From JBDTOX01 sp039933015 (GTDB lineage: Bacteria > Pseudomonadota > Gammaproteobacteria > Burkholderiales > Methylophilaceae), in assembly GCA_039933015.1 (NCBI GenBank), contig JBDTOX010000030.1, positions 1 through 39,491 of the forward strand: DNA of 39,491 nucleotides, read 5' to 3'. Below the pieces are notes generated by a model. The model saw only the letters and a program-made list of their open reading frames with translations. It did not search any database and had not been told where the DNA came from. The position numbers were made by a program, and so were the translations under genes. Positions within the stretch are counted from its first letter, which is position 1. Each line of letters starts with the position of its first letter. Shown here one piece after another: positions 10,045 to 18,085 of this stretch.

Positions 10045-10123
10045 ATTGGTTCGTACGGTTTGATTTTTTACTTAACATTTCACTCTTAATATTTCGGGGT
10101 TAACTCTTTTGAGGAGTATGAAA

Positions 10124-11776
10124 ATGCATAGGTTTACGAAAAAACACTCAATTGCAGCCTTGGTCGCGCTGTCATTGTCATCAGTTAGTAGTTTCGCAGC
10201 TGACCCTGTACTTGGAGGATTAAATACAGATCCTTTTTTCTACACTTCTGATCAAATCATTCCCGCCAATCAGGAGGCTATGATGGGCGCCACTGGACGC
10301 CCAGCGACTACCCATTCCCTAATCCCGCATCTGCCAGTTTACTTCGGATTCTTCAATACCAATTATACGTACCGTTTTGTTAGTGTGGTAGAACAGGTCA
10401 TGACCATGATAGGCGAGGGTAAGCATGGTTTGTGGCGCATGCAGGAAGCGGGCACTGTTAGAGAATATTTGAAATCCGGAAAAACTGGCTTACCCGTAAA
10501 CGCCGACCTCAATAGTCCTGCCAATCTTGCAACCATTCAGGATAGTTATAGTAATTTTGAGCGCGCAGAAAGTTGGGGATTTTATAGATATCCGAGTAAT
10601 AAAGTTACAGGTGGTAAATTGAATTTTATTGACCTTCCTATTACTCACGCAAAATACGAAGGTAAATACGTTAATCATAAACCTATAGACCTGCCTAGCT
10701 TCTATTGCACTATGTCAGAGAATGATTTTCCCCATGCCTTAGAGGCTATGACGTATGTGTTTGCACAGCCCGGAGCTAATGTAGTCGGTCCTTTAGGTAA
10801 AAGTGCCGGCCTTGATGTAAGAGAAAATTATACCAACGTCTTGAGACTGACCCATCTTCCTGATGCCAGATCATGGGCAAATATCGGGAAACAGGGACTA
10901 GACCCGTCATATACCAATTGGCAGGCTGTAGACACGAAGAACACAGAGGCAGAGTACTATCTTGTGGAGAGGCCGTTTTTTAATCACCCATACCTTTTTT
11001 TACTTGCCGTATATGATAACAAAAACAATAAGGATTTCAGATACATACGTCCAGCTGGCGCATATTACCAATCATTAGGTGCCAAGACGGCTGGTTTAAA
11101 AACTACTTTGACAGTTCAGCCAAGATTCAATATCGAAGCAATGGACAAGGGTAAAAATGATGATGACGACGACCATGATCATGATCAAAAAACAAGTTCT
11201 GGATTTAAAAAGGTTGTAGGTTTACCCGTGTATGGGGTTCATCACCCAGATAGAGCTTCATTCGGTGGTGGTGGCGCATGTCCGCTTAAGGGTGGTGACT
11301 GGGGAAATTATCCTGACCCTGCTGGCGGCTCGGCTTGGCCAACTCAGTATGAGGAAGTGACGCCTTTATGCGATGGGGTGCTTGTGGACATCAAGTTTAC
11401 GGCTAACCTGGATGGCAAAAAGTGGAATGACCCCGGTAAATATCTTGCAAATGCCGCCAGAGGTAGTACTACCGTTACCTATCATATGCAACCAGGGTTA
11501 TATGGTGTGTTCATAGATCCATATAACGTCAATCGTGGTGTGACCAACAGTGAAAGCATGAATATTCCAGCGGCACTCGATTTGCATTTTCCAAGTGTTC
11601 GCCCAGCAGTTACTTATGTGCCTATCCCTGCCTTGCCAACGATATATGCCAATAGTGTAGTTTCTAGCAAGTCAAAACTAGCAGAAAATGGCGAATTTAC
11701 AGCTAAAGACAATCTTATGGCAGCAAGTAGTGGTATGTCACCTGTAGGCACATCATGTAAACCAATCATGAATTAA
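10124..11776 (+). CDS. large exported protein of unknown function, 550 aa
   Basis: I do not recognise this family. The ATG at 10124 follows GAGGAG (10111-10116) at a good distance; nearer ATG and TTG codons crowd or precede the ribosome-binding site. The N terminus MHRFTKKHSIAALVALSLSS is a Sec signal peptide, with cleavage likely after SSFAA. The mature chain is rich in Tyr, Asn, Pro and Gly and has about four cysteines. An acidic/His run NDDDDDHDHDQ lies at about residues 345-355 and could bind metal. A glycine/tryptophan-rich block (GGDWGNYPDPAGGSAW) follows. The last 180 residues look beta-rich. Base composition is more AT-rich than neighbouring genes, hinting at transfer. It follows the exported cupin gene in the same direction and ends at a strong terminator. 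Confidence 0.8.
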   Translation: MHRFTKKHSIAALVALSLSSVSSFAADPVLGGLNTDPFFYTSDQIIPANQEAMMGATGRPATTHSLIPHLPVYFGFFNTNYTYRFVSVVEQVMTMIGEGKHGLWRMQEAGTVREYLKSGKTGLPVNADLNSPANLATIQDSYSNFERAESWGFYRYPSNKVTGGKLNFIDLPITHAKYEGKYVNHKPIDLPSFYCTMSENDFPHALEAMTYVFAQPGANVVGPLGKSAGLDVRENYTNVLRLTHLPDARSWANIGKQGLDPSYTNWQAVDTKNTEAEYYLVERPFFNHPYLFLLAVYDNKNNKDFRYIRPAGAYYQSLGAKTAGLKTTLTVQPRFNIEAMDKGKNDDDDDHDHDQKTSSGFKKVVGLPVYGVHHPDRASFGGGGACPLKGGDWGNYPDPAGGSAWPTQYEEVTPLCDGVLVDIKFTANLDGKKWNDPGKYLANAARGSTTVTYHMQPGLYGVFIDPYNVNRGVTNSESMNIPAALDLHFPSVRPAVTYVPIPALPTIYANSVVSSKSKLAENGEFTAKDNLMAASSGMSPVGTSCKPIMN

Positions 11777-11796
11777 AAAAGCCCTATGCTTCATCC

Positions 11797-11826
11797 AATG
11801 GTCTGGATATTCCAGACCATTTTTTT
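11797..11826 (+). terminator. intrinsic terminator after the 550-aa exported protein
   Basis: A perfect ten-base stem (AATGGTCTGG with CCAGACCATT) with a five-base loop is followed by a run of T, 20 bases after the stop codon. It closes the cupin/550-residue pair and faces the convergent acoR-like gene. Confidence 0.9.
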
Positions 11827-11884
11827 CGCCTATTGTATTTACTAAGGGCTTATGTATTTTTGTACAGAGCTGGCCTGCACGGTT

Positions 11885-13834
11885 TTAACGCAGCGCCAGG
11901 CGTTTGGCTTTGCGGTAGAGCGTGGCGCGACTGATACCCAAGTGCTTGGCTGCTGCCGTGATGTTACCGTTGTACAGTGCCAGCGCATGTGTAATCAGGG
12001 CTGCTTGGGTACTGGCGATGTTGGCGGAGTCGAGTTCCAGCCTGTTGGGTGTCAAATTAGGCGCGTGACCCAGCTCTTCAAGAAAATCTTCCGGCAGATG
12101 TTTGACCTGTAGTTCACTGCCCTCCATAAAAATCATGGCCGAGCGCAGGATATTGAACAGCTGGCGTATGTTGCCGCGCCACGGGTGCCGTTGCATTAAT
12201 TGCAGAACCTCCGGGTGAATGGTGATGGCCGGCTTGCCGAGTTTTTCTTTCAGTATGCGTTCGATCAATGGCACGAGATCGCTACGTTCGCGCAATGCCG
12301 GCATGCGCAGCCGTAATCCATTGAGCCTGTAGTAGAGGTCCTCGCGGAATTCTCCGCGTACCACAGAATCTCTCAGGTGGCGATTAGTCGCGGAAATGAT
12401 GGCGATGTCGACATGTATGGATTTGCTGCCGCCCAATGGCACCACTTCACGATCCTGGATTACGCGCAGCAGTCTGGCTTGCAGCGCCAGCGGCATTTCA
12501 CCGATTTCATCCAGAAACAAGGTGCCGCCATGCGCTTGTTGGATGCGGCCCATGGCGCCTCTGCGTCGAGCACCGGTGAATGCGCCTTCTTCGTGGCCAA
12601 ACAGTTCAGACTCAATGAGTCCTTCAGGTATGGAAGCGCAATTAATGGCAACGAAAGCACCGTGTTTGCGGGGGCCGGATTGATGGATGGCTTTTGCCAG
12701 TAGCTCCTTGCCGGTACCGGTTTCGCCTTCAATCAGAATTGGGATATCGTGGCCAATAGCCAGTTTGGCATTGGCTATGGCCTGACGCATCAGTGCATCG
12801 CCGGTATCAAGCGCATGGAGGGCATCGCCAGCAGCAAGCGCATGGAGGGCATCTGGAGGTGCTGCTTCCGCTAATGGACGGGGTTCCGGCGCAGACCTTG
12901 CCGGAGCAATGGTAAACAAACCTGGATCCGCCTTCACATAAAGACGTAAACCACTTCTTAGCAATAATGCAGTAGTAGCCGGCGGCGTATTACGGGCGCT
13001 ACCCAGAAACGTGCTGAGGGAGGTCTCAAACAGGTTGGCAAAGTCCACTCCCGATGGTTGCTGATCGTTCAATCCCAGCTGGAAAGCGCCGCTGCGGTTA
13101 GTCGCCAGCAACTTGCCATCTGCCGAGAAGACGGCGATACCTTCCCACAGTGTGCCTATGAATTCGGGCCGCGTATGAAAGCGCAGCGTGATGTCGTTGG
13201 CAAAATTGACATTAAACAGGCGGTTCTCAATCATCAGCGCGGACATGCGCACCAGCGCCATCGTGTGTTCCTGCGGCTGGCGATAATCGCCGGAAAGGTC
13301 CAGCACGCCAATCACGCTGCCTTGGGGGTCCAGGATGGGTGCGGCGCAACAGTTGAGGAAAGTGTTGCGTTCGAAATAATGCTCGGCCCCCATTACAAAT
13401 ACCGGAGTTTTTTCGACCAGGGCCGTGCCGATGGCATTGGTGCCGGTCAGGTCCTCGCGCCAGGAAACCCCTGGCTGCAGGGCGACGCGCTGGGCTCTGT
13501 TCATGAAATCGGGGTCGCCCAAGGCATGCAATATGGTGCCGCCGGAGTCGCTCAGGATGACCATGCTTTGCGTACCCAGGATATGGGCATAGAGATTTTC
13601 CATCTCCGGCTGCGCCTGGGTTAGCAACAGTGAGCTTTGTTCCCTGAGTTCGGATAGCTGATGGGTATCGGCGGGCCCGATTTCAGAGTGGAGGTCGACT
13701 GACAGACCGGTTTGCACGCAGCGTTCCCAGGAGCGGTGGATGGAGGCTGGTAATAGGCCATCCGGTACTTCGCCGTTGCCAAGAAAGTGTTCACGTGCAT
13801 TACGTATGCGATGAATATAAGTAGAACGGTTCAA
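11885..13834 (-). CDS. acoR: AcoR-type sigma-54-dependent transcriptional activator
   Basis: The 649-residue protein has the AcoR layout. An N-terminal sensory part contains a GAF domain (about residues 60-210; GVSWREDLTGTNAIGTAL, CCAAPILDPQGSVIGVLDLSG) and a PAS-like segment (about 220-310). The AAA+ sigma-54 domain has Walker A GETGTGKE (about 370) and the sigma-54 contact loop GAFTGA (about 417). A Fis-type helix-turn-helix ends the protein (ITAAAKHLGISRATLYRKAK). It should activate a -24/-12 promoter in response to a small molecule, classically acetoin or an aldehyde/alcohol signal. The start is a TTG, supported by GGAGG six bases upstream. It is divergent from the aldehyde dehydrogenase gene, its probable target. 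A nine-residue tandem duplication lies in the linker before the AAA+ domain. Confidence 0.92.
   Translation of the reverse strand: MNRSTYIHRIRNAREHFLGNGEVPDGLLPASIHRSWERCVQTGLSVDLHSEIGPADTHQLSELREQSSLLLTQAQPEMENLYAHILGTQSMVILSDSGGTILHALGDPDFMNRAQRVALQPGVSWREDLTGTNAIGTALVEKTPVFVMGAEHYFERNTFLNCCAAPILDPQGSVIGVLDLSGDYRQPQEHTMALVRMSALMIENRLFNVNFANDITLRFHTRPEFIGTLWEGIAVFSADGKLLATNRSGAFQLGLNDQQPSGVDFANLFETSLSTFLGSARNTPPATTALLLRSGLRLYVKADPGLFTIAPARSAPEPRPLAEAAPPDALHALAAGDALHALDTGDALMRQAIANAKLAIGHDIPILIEGETGTGKELLAKAIHQSGPRKHGAFVAINCASIPEGLIESELFGHEEGAFTGARRRGAMGRIQQAHGGTLFLDEIGEMPLALQARLLRVIQDREVVPLGGSKSIHVDIAIISATNRHLRDSVVRGEFREDLYYRLNGLRLRMPALRERSDLVPLIERILKEKLGKPAITIHPEVLQLMQRHPWRGNIRQLFNILRSAMIFMEGSELQVKHLPEDFLEELGHAPNLTPNRLELDSANIASTQAALITHALALYNGNITAAAKHLGISRATLYRKAKRLALR
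12795..12848 (-). repeat. 27-bp tandem duplication inside the acoR-like gene
   Basis: Two adjacent 27-bp units (12795-12821 and 12822-12848) differ only at a few central bases. They encode DALHALAAG followed by DALHALDTG in the linker between the PAS-like segment and the AAA+ domain. The unit is a multiple of three, so the frame is kept and linker length could vary between strains. Confidence 0.8.
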
Positions 13835-13869
13835 GGGCGTCCTCCGTGTTTCATTTTGTCTTGATCAGC

Positions 13870-13904
13870 TGTCGCATTTTGCGAACATGACGCAACTGCA
13901 ATCA
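13870..13904 (+). promoter_or_regulatory. two tandem dyads, candidate AcoR upstream activating sites
   Basis: TGTCGC-ATTTT-GCGAACA (13870-13887) is a near-perfect inverted repeat. A weaker, similar dyad TGACGC-AACT-GCAATCA follows directly (13888-13904). They lie about 55-90 bp upstream of the -24 element of the aldehyde dehydrogenase promoter, a normal place for a sigma-54 enhancer site. Assignment to the divergent AcoR-like protein is inferred from position. Confidence 0.55.
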
Positions 13905-13956
13905 AGCATAGTTAAAAATTATTTTTAATAATCAATAACTAAGTCGCAGATATTTT

Positions 13957-13974
13957 CAGGCATGCATTCTGCAT
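13957..13974 (+). promoter_or_regulatory. sigma-54 (-24/-12) promoter of the aldehyde dehydrogenase gene
   Basis: The sequence CAGGCATGCATTCTGCAT has GG (13959-13960) and GC (13971-13972) exactly ten bases apart and matches the sigma-54 consensus at most other positions. Transcription would start near 13984, about 70 bases before the ATG. It pairs logically with the divergent sigma-54 activator gene. Confidence 0.7.
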
Positions 13975-14055
13975 ATAGATGTAACACACTATAGTTGCTC
14001 ACGTGCCACGTGCGGTCAAGGTGTTGCTAAATAAATTTATTTTGAGGAGTGCAGC

Positions 14056-15576
14056 ATGAAACTTGAAAGCTTGAAGGATCTTGGTATACAAAACCCTTAT
14101 AAAGCCCAATATGACAATTATATTGGTGGCAAATGGGTTGCTCCGGCCGATGGAAAGTATTTTGATAATGTCAGCCCGGTGACAGGCAGAGTGTTCTGCC
14201 AGATTGCACGTTCCAGCGAAAAAGATATCAACCTTGCACTGGATGCCGCCCATGCCGCTAAGGATGCCTGGGGCAAGACTTCAGGCACTGCACGCGCAAT
14301 CATCCTGAACAAGATTGCCGACATCATGGAGGCCAATCTGGAGACAATTGCCGTTGCCGAAACCATAGATAATGGCAAGCCGCTGCGCGAAACCACGTTT
14401 GCCGATATTCCCTTAGCGATAGATCATTTCCGCTATTTCGCTGGCTGTATCCGCGCACAGGAAGGCTCCCTGAGTGAGATTGACCATGACACTGTGGCCT
14501 ATCATTACCATGAACCACTGGGCGTGGTCGGTCAGATTATTCCGTGGAATTTCCCTATTCTGATGGCAGTCTGGAAACTGGCGCCGGCGCTGGCAGCGGG
14601 TAACTGTGTCGTGCTTAAACCGGCAGAACAAACGCCAGCCTCAATTATGATAGTGATGGAGCTGATAGGGCATCTGTTGCCGCCGGGCGTACTCAATATC
14701 GTCAATGGTTTTGGTCTGGAAGCCGGTAAGCCACTGGCCAGTTCCAGCCGCATTGCCAAGATTGCGTTCACGGGTGAGACCACGACCGGCCGCCTCATCA
14801 TGCAATACGCGTCGCAAAACATCATTCCGGTCACGCTGGAACTGGGCGGCAAATCACCTAACATCTTCTTTGCCGATGTCATGGATGCTGACGATGCCTA
14901 TTTCGATAAGTGCCTGGAAGGCTTCACATTGTTTGCGCTTAACCAGGGCGAAGTTTGCACCTGCCCGTCACGCGCACTGATTCAGGAATCCATTTACGAC
15001 AAGTTCATGGAAAGAGCCTTGAAGCGTGTGGCAGCCATCAAGCAGGGGAATCCTCTGGATATGGAAACCATGATTGGAGCGCAGGCTTCCAGCGAGCAAG
15101 TCGAGAAAATCCTTTCCTACATCAAGCTGGGTAAGGAGGAGGGCGCTGAATGCCTGGTTGGCGGTAACCCCAAGAAGCTGAAAGATGGCCTGGAAGACGG
15201 CTACTATATTGAACCCACCGTGTTCAAAGGCCACAACAAGATGCGCATCTTCCAGGAAGAAATCTTTGGCCCCGTGCTGTCTGTAACCACGTTCAAGGAG
15301 GAGGCGGAAGCACTCGCCATCGCCAATGACACACTTTATGGTTTAGGCGCTGGCGTCTGGACGCGTAACGGTAGTGTGGCTTACCGCATGGGTCGCGGCA
15401 TTCAGGCTGGCCGTGTGTGGACCAATTGTTATCATCTGTATCCGGCACATTCGGCATTTGGTGGTTACAAGCAGTCCGGTATCGGCCGTGAAAACCACAA
15501 GATGATGCTGGACCACTATCAGCAAACCAAGAATCTGCTGGTGAGCTATAGTCCTGATGCATTAGGCTTTTTCTAA
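14056..15576 (+). CDS. aldB: NAD(P)-dependent aldehyde dehydrogenase, AldB/ExaC/AcoD type
   Basis: The 506-residue protein is a full-length class of aldehyde dehydrogenase closest to E. coli AldB and the acetaldehyde dehydrogenases of ethanol and acetoin pathways. Catalytic residues are in place: Cys301 in NQGEVCTCPS, Glu262 in TLELGGKSPN and Asn165 in IIPWNFP. The expected reaction is oxidation of acetaldehyde or a related short aldehyde to its acid with NAD(P)+, in the cytosol. GAGGAG precedes the ATG by eight bases. It is driven by a sigma-54 promoter, divergent from an AcoR-type activator, and followed by a DUF779 gene, a common partnership. With acs elsewhere in the window, the acetate formed could enter acetyl-CoA. 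Confidence 0.95.
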   Translation: MKLESLKDLGIQNPYKAQYDNYIGGKWVAPADGKYFDNVSPVTGRVFCQIARSSEKDINLALDAAHAAKDAWGKTSGTARAIILNKIADIMEANLETIAVAETIDNGKPLRETTFADIPLAIDHFRYFAGCIRAQEGSLSEIDHDTVAYHYHEPLGVVGQIIPWNFPILMAVWKLAPALAAGNCVVLKPAEQTPASIMIVMELIGHLLPPGVLNIVNGFGLEAGKPLASSSRIAKIAFTGETTTGRLIMQYASQNIIPVTLELGGKSPNIFFADVMDADDAYFDKCLEGFTLFALNQGEVCTCPSRALIQESIYDKFMERALKRVAAIKQGNPLDMETMIGAQASSEQVEKILSYIKLGKEEGAECLVGGNPKKLKDGLEDGYYIEPTVFKGHNKMRIFQEEIFGPVLSVTTFKEEAEALAIANDTLYGLGAGVWTRNGSVAYRMGRGIQAGRVWTNCYHLYPAHSAFGGYKQSGIGRENHKMMLDHYQQTKNLLVSYSPDALGFF

Positions 15577-15590
15577 ATCTGTCTGTGGCA

Positions 15591-15620
15591 GGCGGGATGT
15601 AATATCCCGCCCCGCCTTTT
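15591..15620 (+). terminator. hairpin between aldehyde dehydrogenase and DUF779 genes
   Basis: GGCGGGAT pairs perfectly with ATCCCGCC across a five-base loop and is followed by CCGCCTTTT. It sits between two genes that probably share a promoter, so it may be an attenuating or partial terminator that lowers expression of the downstream gene. Confidence 0.6.
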
Positions 15621-15633
15621 AATTCGTTAGCTT

Positions 15634-16020
15634 ATGAACACGACTGTTACACGCGTCTCGGCTACAGAGGCAGCGCTGGCCTTGATTGCGGAGTTAGAAG
15701 CCCAACATGGCCGCTTGATGTTTCATCAGTCAGGCGGATGTTGCGATGGCAGTGCGCCCATGTGCTTTCCTCAAGGTGAGTTCTATTTAGGCAGTTCAGA
15801 TGTCAAGCTGGGTGAAGTGGGCGGCATGCCTTTTTACATGAGCCTGAGCCAGTTTCAATACTGGGCACACACACATTTAACGCTTGATGCAATTCCCGGT
15901 ACCGGCGGCCAGTTTTCGCTGGAACGCCCAACAGGCTTGCGTTTTATTATTCGATCGAGGCTGTATAGCGACGAGGAGTGGCGGCAGTTGGAGCAGCAGC
16001 CGATTGAGCATTGCGCCTGA
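15634..16020 (+). CDS. DUF779 protein (aldehyde dehydrogenase partner)
   Basis: The 128-residue cytosolic protein carries the DUF779 signature FHQSGGCCDGSAPMC (His31, Cys36, Cys37, Cys44) and later YMSLSQFQYWAHTHLTLDAIPG, with a GGQFSLERPTGLRF block near the C terminus. The function of DUF779 is not known; genes of this family sit very often beside AldB/ExaC-type aldehyde dehydrogenases. The conserved cysteines suggest a metal-binding or redox role, which is inference. The gap to the dehydrogenase gene is 57 bases and holds a hairpin. The protein has no signal peptide or membrane segment. Confidence 0.9.
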   Translation: MNTTVTRVSATEAALALIAELEAQHGRLMFHQSGGCCDGSAPMCFPQGEFYLGSSDVKLGEVGGMPFYMSLSQFQYWAHTHLTLDAIPGTGGQFSLERPTGLRFIIRSRLYSDEEWRQLEQQPIEHCA

Positions 16021-16439
16021 GCAGCATATTTTGATATCAGCCTTTGCTGATGACCGGTTTCGACCCAGCCTGAGTAAAAAATTAACCTGAAGCAGGCCGG
16101 GCAGAAATTGTTGGGTTTTTAGCCGCGCTTAGCGGTTCTTTAAGCTGTAGTTGGCCCGGTCGGCAATGTAAATCATTTAGGTAAACCCTGTCTGCAATCA
16201 AATCTTGGTGGGTACTACTTCTTTGGGAGAATTTTAATTCCTCCTCTATTCAATAGTATCTGCAATAACTGCTGTTGAAAGCAGCATGGGAATTGAAAGC
16301 AATAGCGCATTTAATAAATAGTATCGACATTGATACGAATAAGAAAACCAGGCTCGCAAGCAATTTCACCACAATTGCACAATGACTCAATAATGCGGCT
16401 GCTGAGCAAAATCATTCATTTTTGAATCTGGGGAAATAT
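16021..16439. other. intergenic leader of the DMT transporter operon
   Basis: No gene is seen in these 419 bases. A short hairpin (CCGC-GCTTA-GCGG) near 16123-16135 followed by TTCTTT may end the upstream transcript. AATAGTATC occurs twice, at 16252-16260 and 16317-16325, 65 bases apart. The second copy runs into an inverted repeat, GTATC-GACATT-GATAC (16321-16336). These could be regulator sites. I see no sigma-54 promoter and no recognisable riboswitch. Confidence 0.4.
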
Positions 16440-17522
16440 ATGTCCAGTAATGCAGCAATCAGTCCTATGTTGGCGGAAGCGTTGCACAAGCATTACACAC
16501 GAAACCAGCGCTGGGGATTCATGTGGGCACTATGGACAGCCATCCTTTGGGGTGCCTGGTATGTGCCGGGTACCGCACTCTGGTTTGAACATCCCTATGT
16601 GGATATAGCGGCAGACCAGCTATCTCTGCGGCTTGCTGCAACTGCAGTGATGACATGGATACATGCCATCACTGTCTTCATATTCCTTTTGCTGTGGAAT
16701 GCTGTACTCGGCAAGGTTAAGGATTACGGTCGCACCGTGGTGCGTTTTCGTAAAATTTCCAAGTGGTACGCACTCGCCTCGCTCTGCGGTGGCCCGATGG
16801 CGATTTTTGGCTCTTATATGGCGATGGGCTTTGTTGGTCCGGTATTCGCTGCTGTCACCTCGCTCTTCTATCCGGTAATAGGTGCTGTGATAGCAAGGCT
16901 CTGGTACAAGGAGAAAATCTCCCAACGAGCTGCTATCGGCATGTCCATCATCATCTTTGGTGGCATGGTGATTTACGGTCCTGGCTTGTTTGGCGAGATG
17001 GATATATCCAACAATCACGCATGGCTTGGCTATGTTGGTGGAATCATGTCTGCCATCGGTTGGGGTACCGAGGGCGCAGTAGCTGCGCGTGCCATGGATG
17101 TCTCAGACCCTGATGTCGGCATCCACTGTCGTTTCACCTTTGAAATACTGTTCTGGGGCTTAATCATCTTGCCTTTCCTTGGAATATTCACTGACCTTCC
17201 CATTCAAGATCTGATTATAGGAACTTTTACTCACGGTAAAGCTTTGCTATGGATATTCCTTGCTGCAGCCTGTCATGCCTATTGCTACACTGCCTGGTAC
17301 AAGAGCTTTAGCCTGATCGGTGTTGGACGGGGTGAGGCTATCGGTAATCTTTATGCCGTCTTTGCGCTCATCTTCATCGCCGCATTCACGCTTCAATTGC
17401 CGCAATGGTATTTCATGGTCGGGCTGATTCTTACGGTATTGGGTAGTTTTGTTATGTTCAGTGAACCTGCCGAATCCGTAGCGCAACTGCGCGATACCGA
17501 ACCTGCAATGGAGGGTGTATGA
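16440..17522 (+). CDS. DMT superfamily (EamA-type) transporter
   Basis: The 360-residue inner-membrane protein has about ten hydrophobic segments in the two-fold EamA pattern. Typical features are WALWTAILWGAWYVPGTALW in the first helix, GSYMAMGFVGPVFAAVTSLF with PVIGAVIARLWYKEK in the first half, and GVGRGEAIGNLYAVFALIF in the second half. Substrates of DMT proteins range from amino acids to amines and metabolites, and nothing here fixes one. The ATG at 16440 is preceded by GGGGAA (16430-16435). Its stop overlaps the ATG of the next gene (ATGA), implying translational coupling. It follows the aldehyde dehydrogenase cluster and precedes a BetI-like regulator, so export or import of an amine, alcohol or aldehyde-related compound is possible but unproven. 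Confidence 0.85.
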   Translation: MSSNAAISPMLAEALHKHYTRNQRWGFMWALWTAILWGAWYVPGTALWFEHPYVDIAADQLSLRLAATAVMTWIHAITVFIFLLLWNAVLGKVKDYGRTVVRFRKISKWYALASLCGGPMAIFGSYMAMGFVGPVFAAVTSLFYPVIGAVIARLWYKEKISQRAAIGMSIIIFGGMVIYGPGLFGEMDISNNHAWLGYVGGIMSAIGWGTEGAVAARAMDVSDPDVGIHCRFTFEILFWGLIILPFLGIFTDLPIQDLIIGTFTHGKALLWIFLAAACHAYCYTAWYKSFSLIGVGRGEAIGNLYAVFALIFIAAFTLQLPQWYFMVGLILTVLGSFVMFSEPAESVAQLRDTEPAMEGV

Positions 17523-17818
17523 AACTACACCAAAAAGGATATTTGCTGGTTGAATTAAGCAAAGTGGCTAATCTTTGGGATCATCATCTCATCAAAATGG
17601 CGCTTACCGAATATGGCCTGGTTGGAGACTATTGGGAAAATCACCTGCGGGTGGCACTAGTTGAGCTTGCAGCGGCAGGGCTGATTACACGGATTGAAGA
17701 AAAACTGGAAACCATCAGAGGTAAATCAACATTGCTCTTCCGTTACCAGTTATCCGATTTCGGTAGAACAAGAATGGTTGATACTGGCTTACTTTCCAAG
17801 GAGATTATAAATGAGTGA
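17519..17818 (+). CDS. small winged-helix-like protein, 99 aa
   Basis: I do not recognise a named family. The sequence MKLHQKGYLLVELSKVANLW is followed by two helices (DHHLIKMALTEYG; NHLRVALVELAAAGLITRIE) and a beta-wing-like stretch (LLFRYQLSDFGRTRM). This pattern resembles PadR/MarR-like winged-helix folds. It has no membrane segment. It overlaps the transporter gene by four bases and the following 38-codon gene by eight bases, so the three must be made together. A DNA-binding or protein-docking role controlling the transporter is the simplest guess. Confidence that it is a real gene is high; confidence in function is low. Confidence 0.75.
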   Translation: MKLHQKGYLLVELSKVANLWDHHLIKMALTEYGLVGDYWENHLRVALVELAAAGLITRIEEKLETIRGKSTLLFRYQLSDFGRTRMVDTGLLSKEIINE

Positions 17819-17927
17819 ATTTTGGGGTTATGCCGGGGCAGATTTATTAGCAATTTTAGTGATAGGCGGCGCAAGCCTGGCCTGCCTGATAAGTGCAAGA
17901 ATGTTCGTCAAAAGTTATGGTGAGTAA
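17811..17927 (+). CDS. 38-residue single-pass membrane peptide
   Basis: The ATG at 17811 lies inside the end of the preceding gene (ATGAGTGA overlap) and is preceded by AAGGAG (about 17799-17804), a good ribosome-binding site. The product begins MSEFWGYAGADLLAILVIGG and ends with ARMFVKSYGE. It has one hydrophobic helix (about residues 10-29) flanked by an acidic/aromatic N terminus and a basic C terminus. The positive-inside rule puts the C terminus in the cytosol. A terminator follows 33 bases later. Small one-helix peptides encoded with transporters often stabilise or regulate them (for example KdpF or AcrZ types); that role here is inference. Confidence 0.65.
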   Translation: MSEFWGYAGADLLAILVIGGASLACLISARMFVKSYGE

Positions 17928-17960
17928 TACTCATAGAGGACCGCTAGCAATACCAAATTA

Positions 17961-17988
17961 GCCCGATATCATTGCTATCGGGCTTTTT
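17961..17988 (+). terminator. intrinsic terminator of the DMT transporter operon
   Basis: GCCCGATA pairs perfectly with TATCGGGC across a seven-base loop and is followed by TTTTT. It ends the three-gene transporter operon. Confidence 0.92.
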
Positions 17989-18085
17989 CTATTGGGCGCA
18001 AGTCTATTGAGGGCAACACCCTTTAGTGCCGGTATAATCGTGGCATATCAAAAATTTTACGTATTTGTAAGAAGACCTTTCCCTC

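Noticed and set aside
9610..10123. Cupin and 550-residue protein as PEP-CTERM regulon members
   Set aside because: Neither has a VPEP tail, and no TGTCGG-type box or GG-N10-GC element was found in their leader.
10109..10123. Start of the 550-residue protein at the TTG 10109 or the ATG 10118
   Set aside because: The TTG lies just before the ribosome-binding site GAGGAG and the ATG at 10118 almost touches it; the ATG at 10124 has normal spacing.
16021..16439. Riboswitch (for example guanidine type) in front of the DMT transporter
   Set aside because: Guanidine riboswitches often precede small drug/guanidinium exporters, but the conserved core motifs are not present and no convincing multistem structure was seen.
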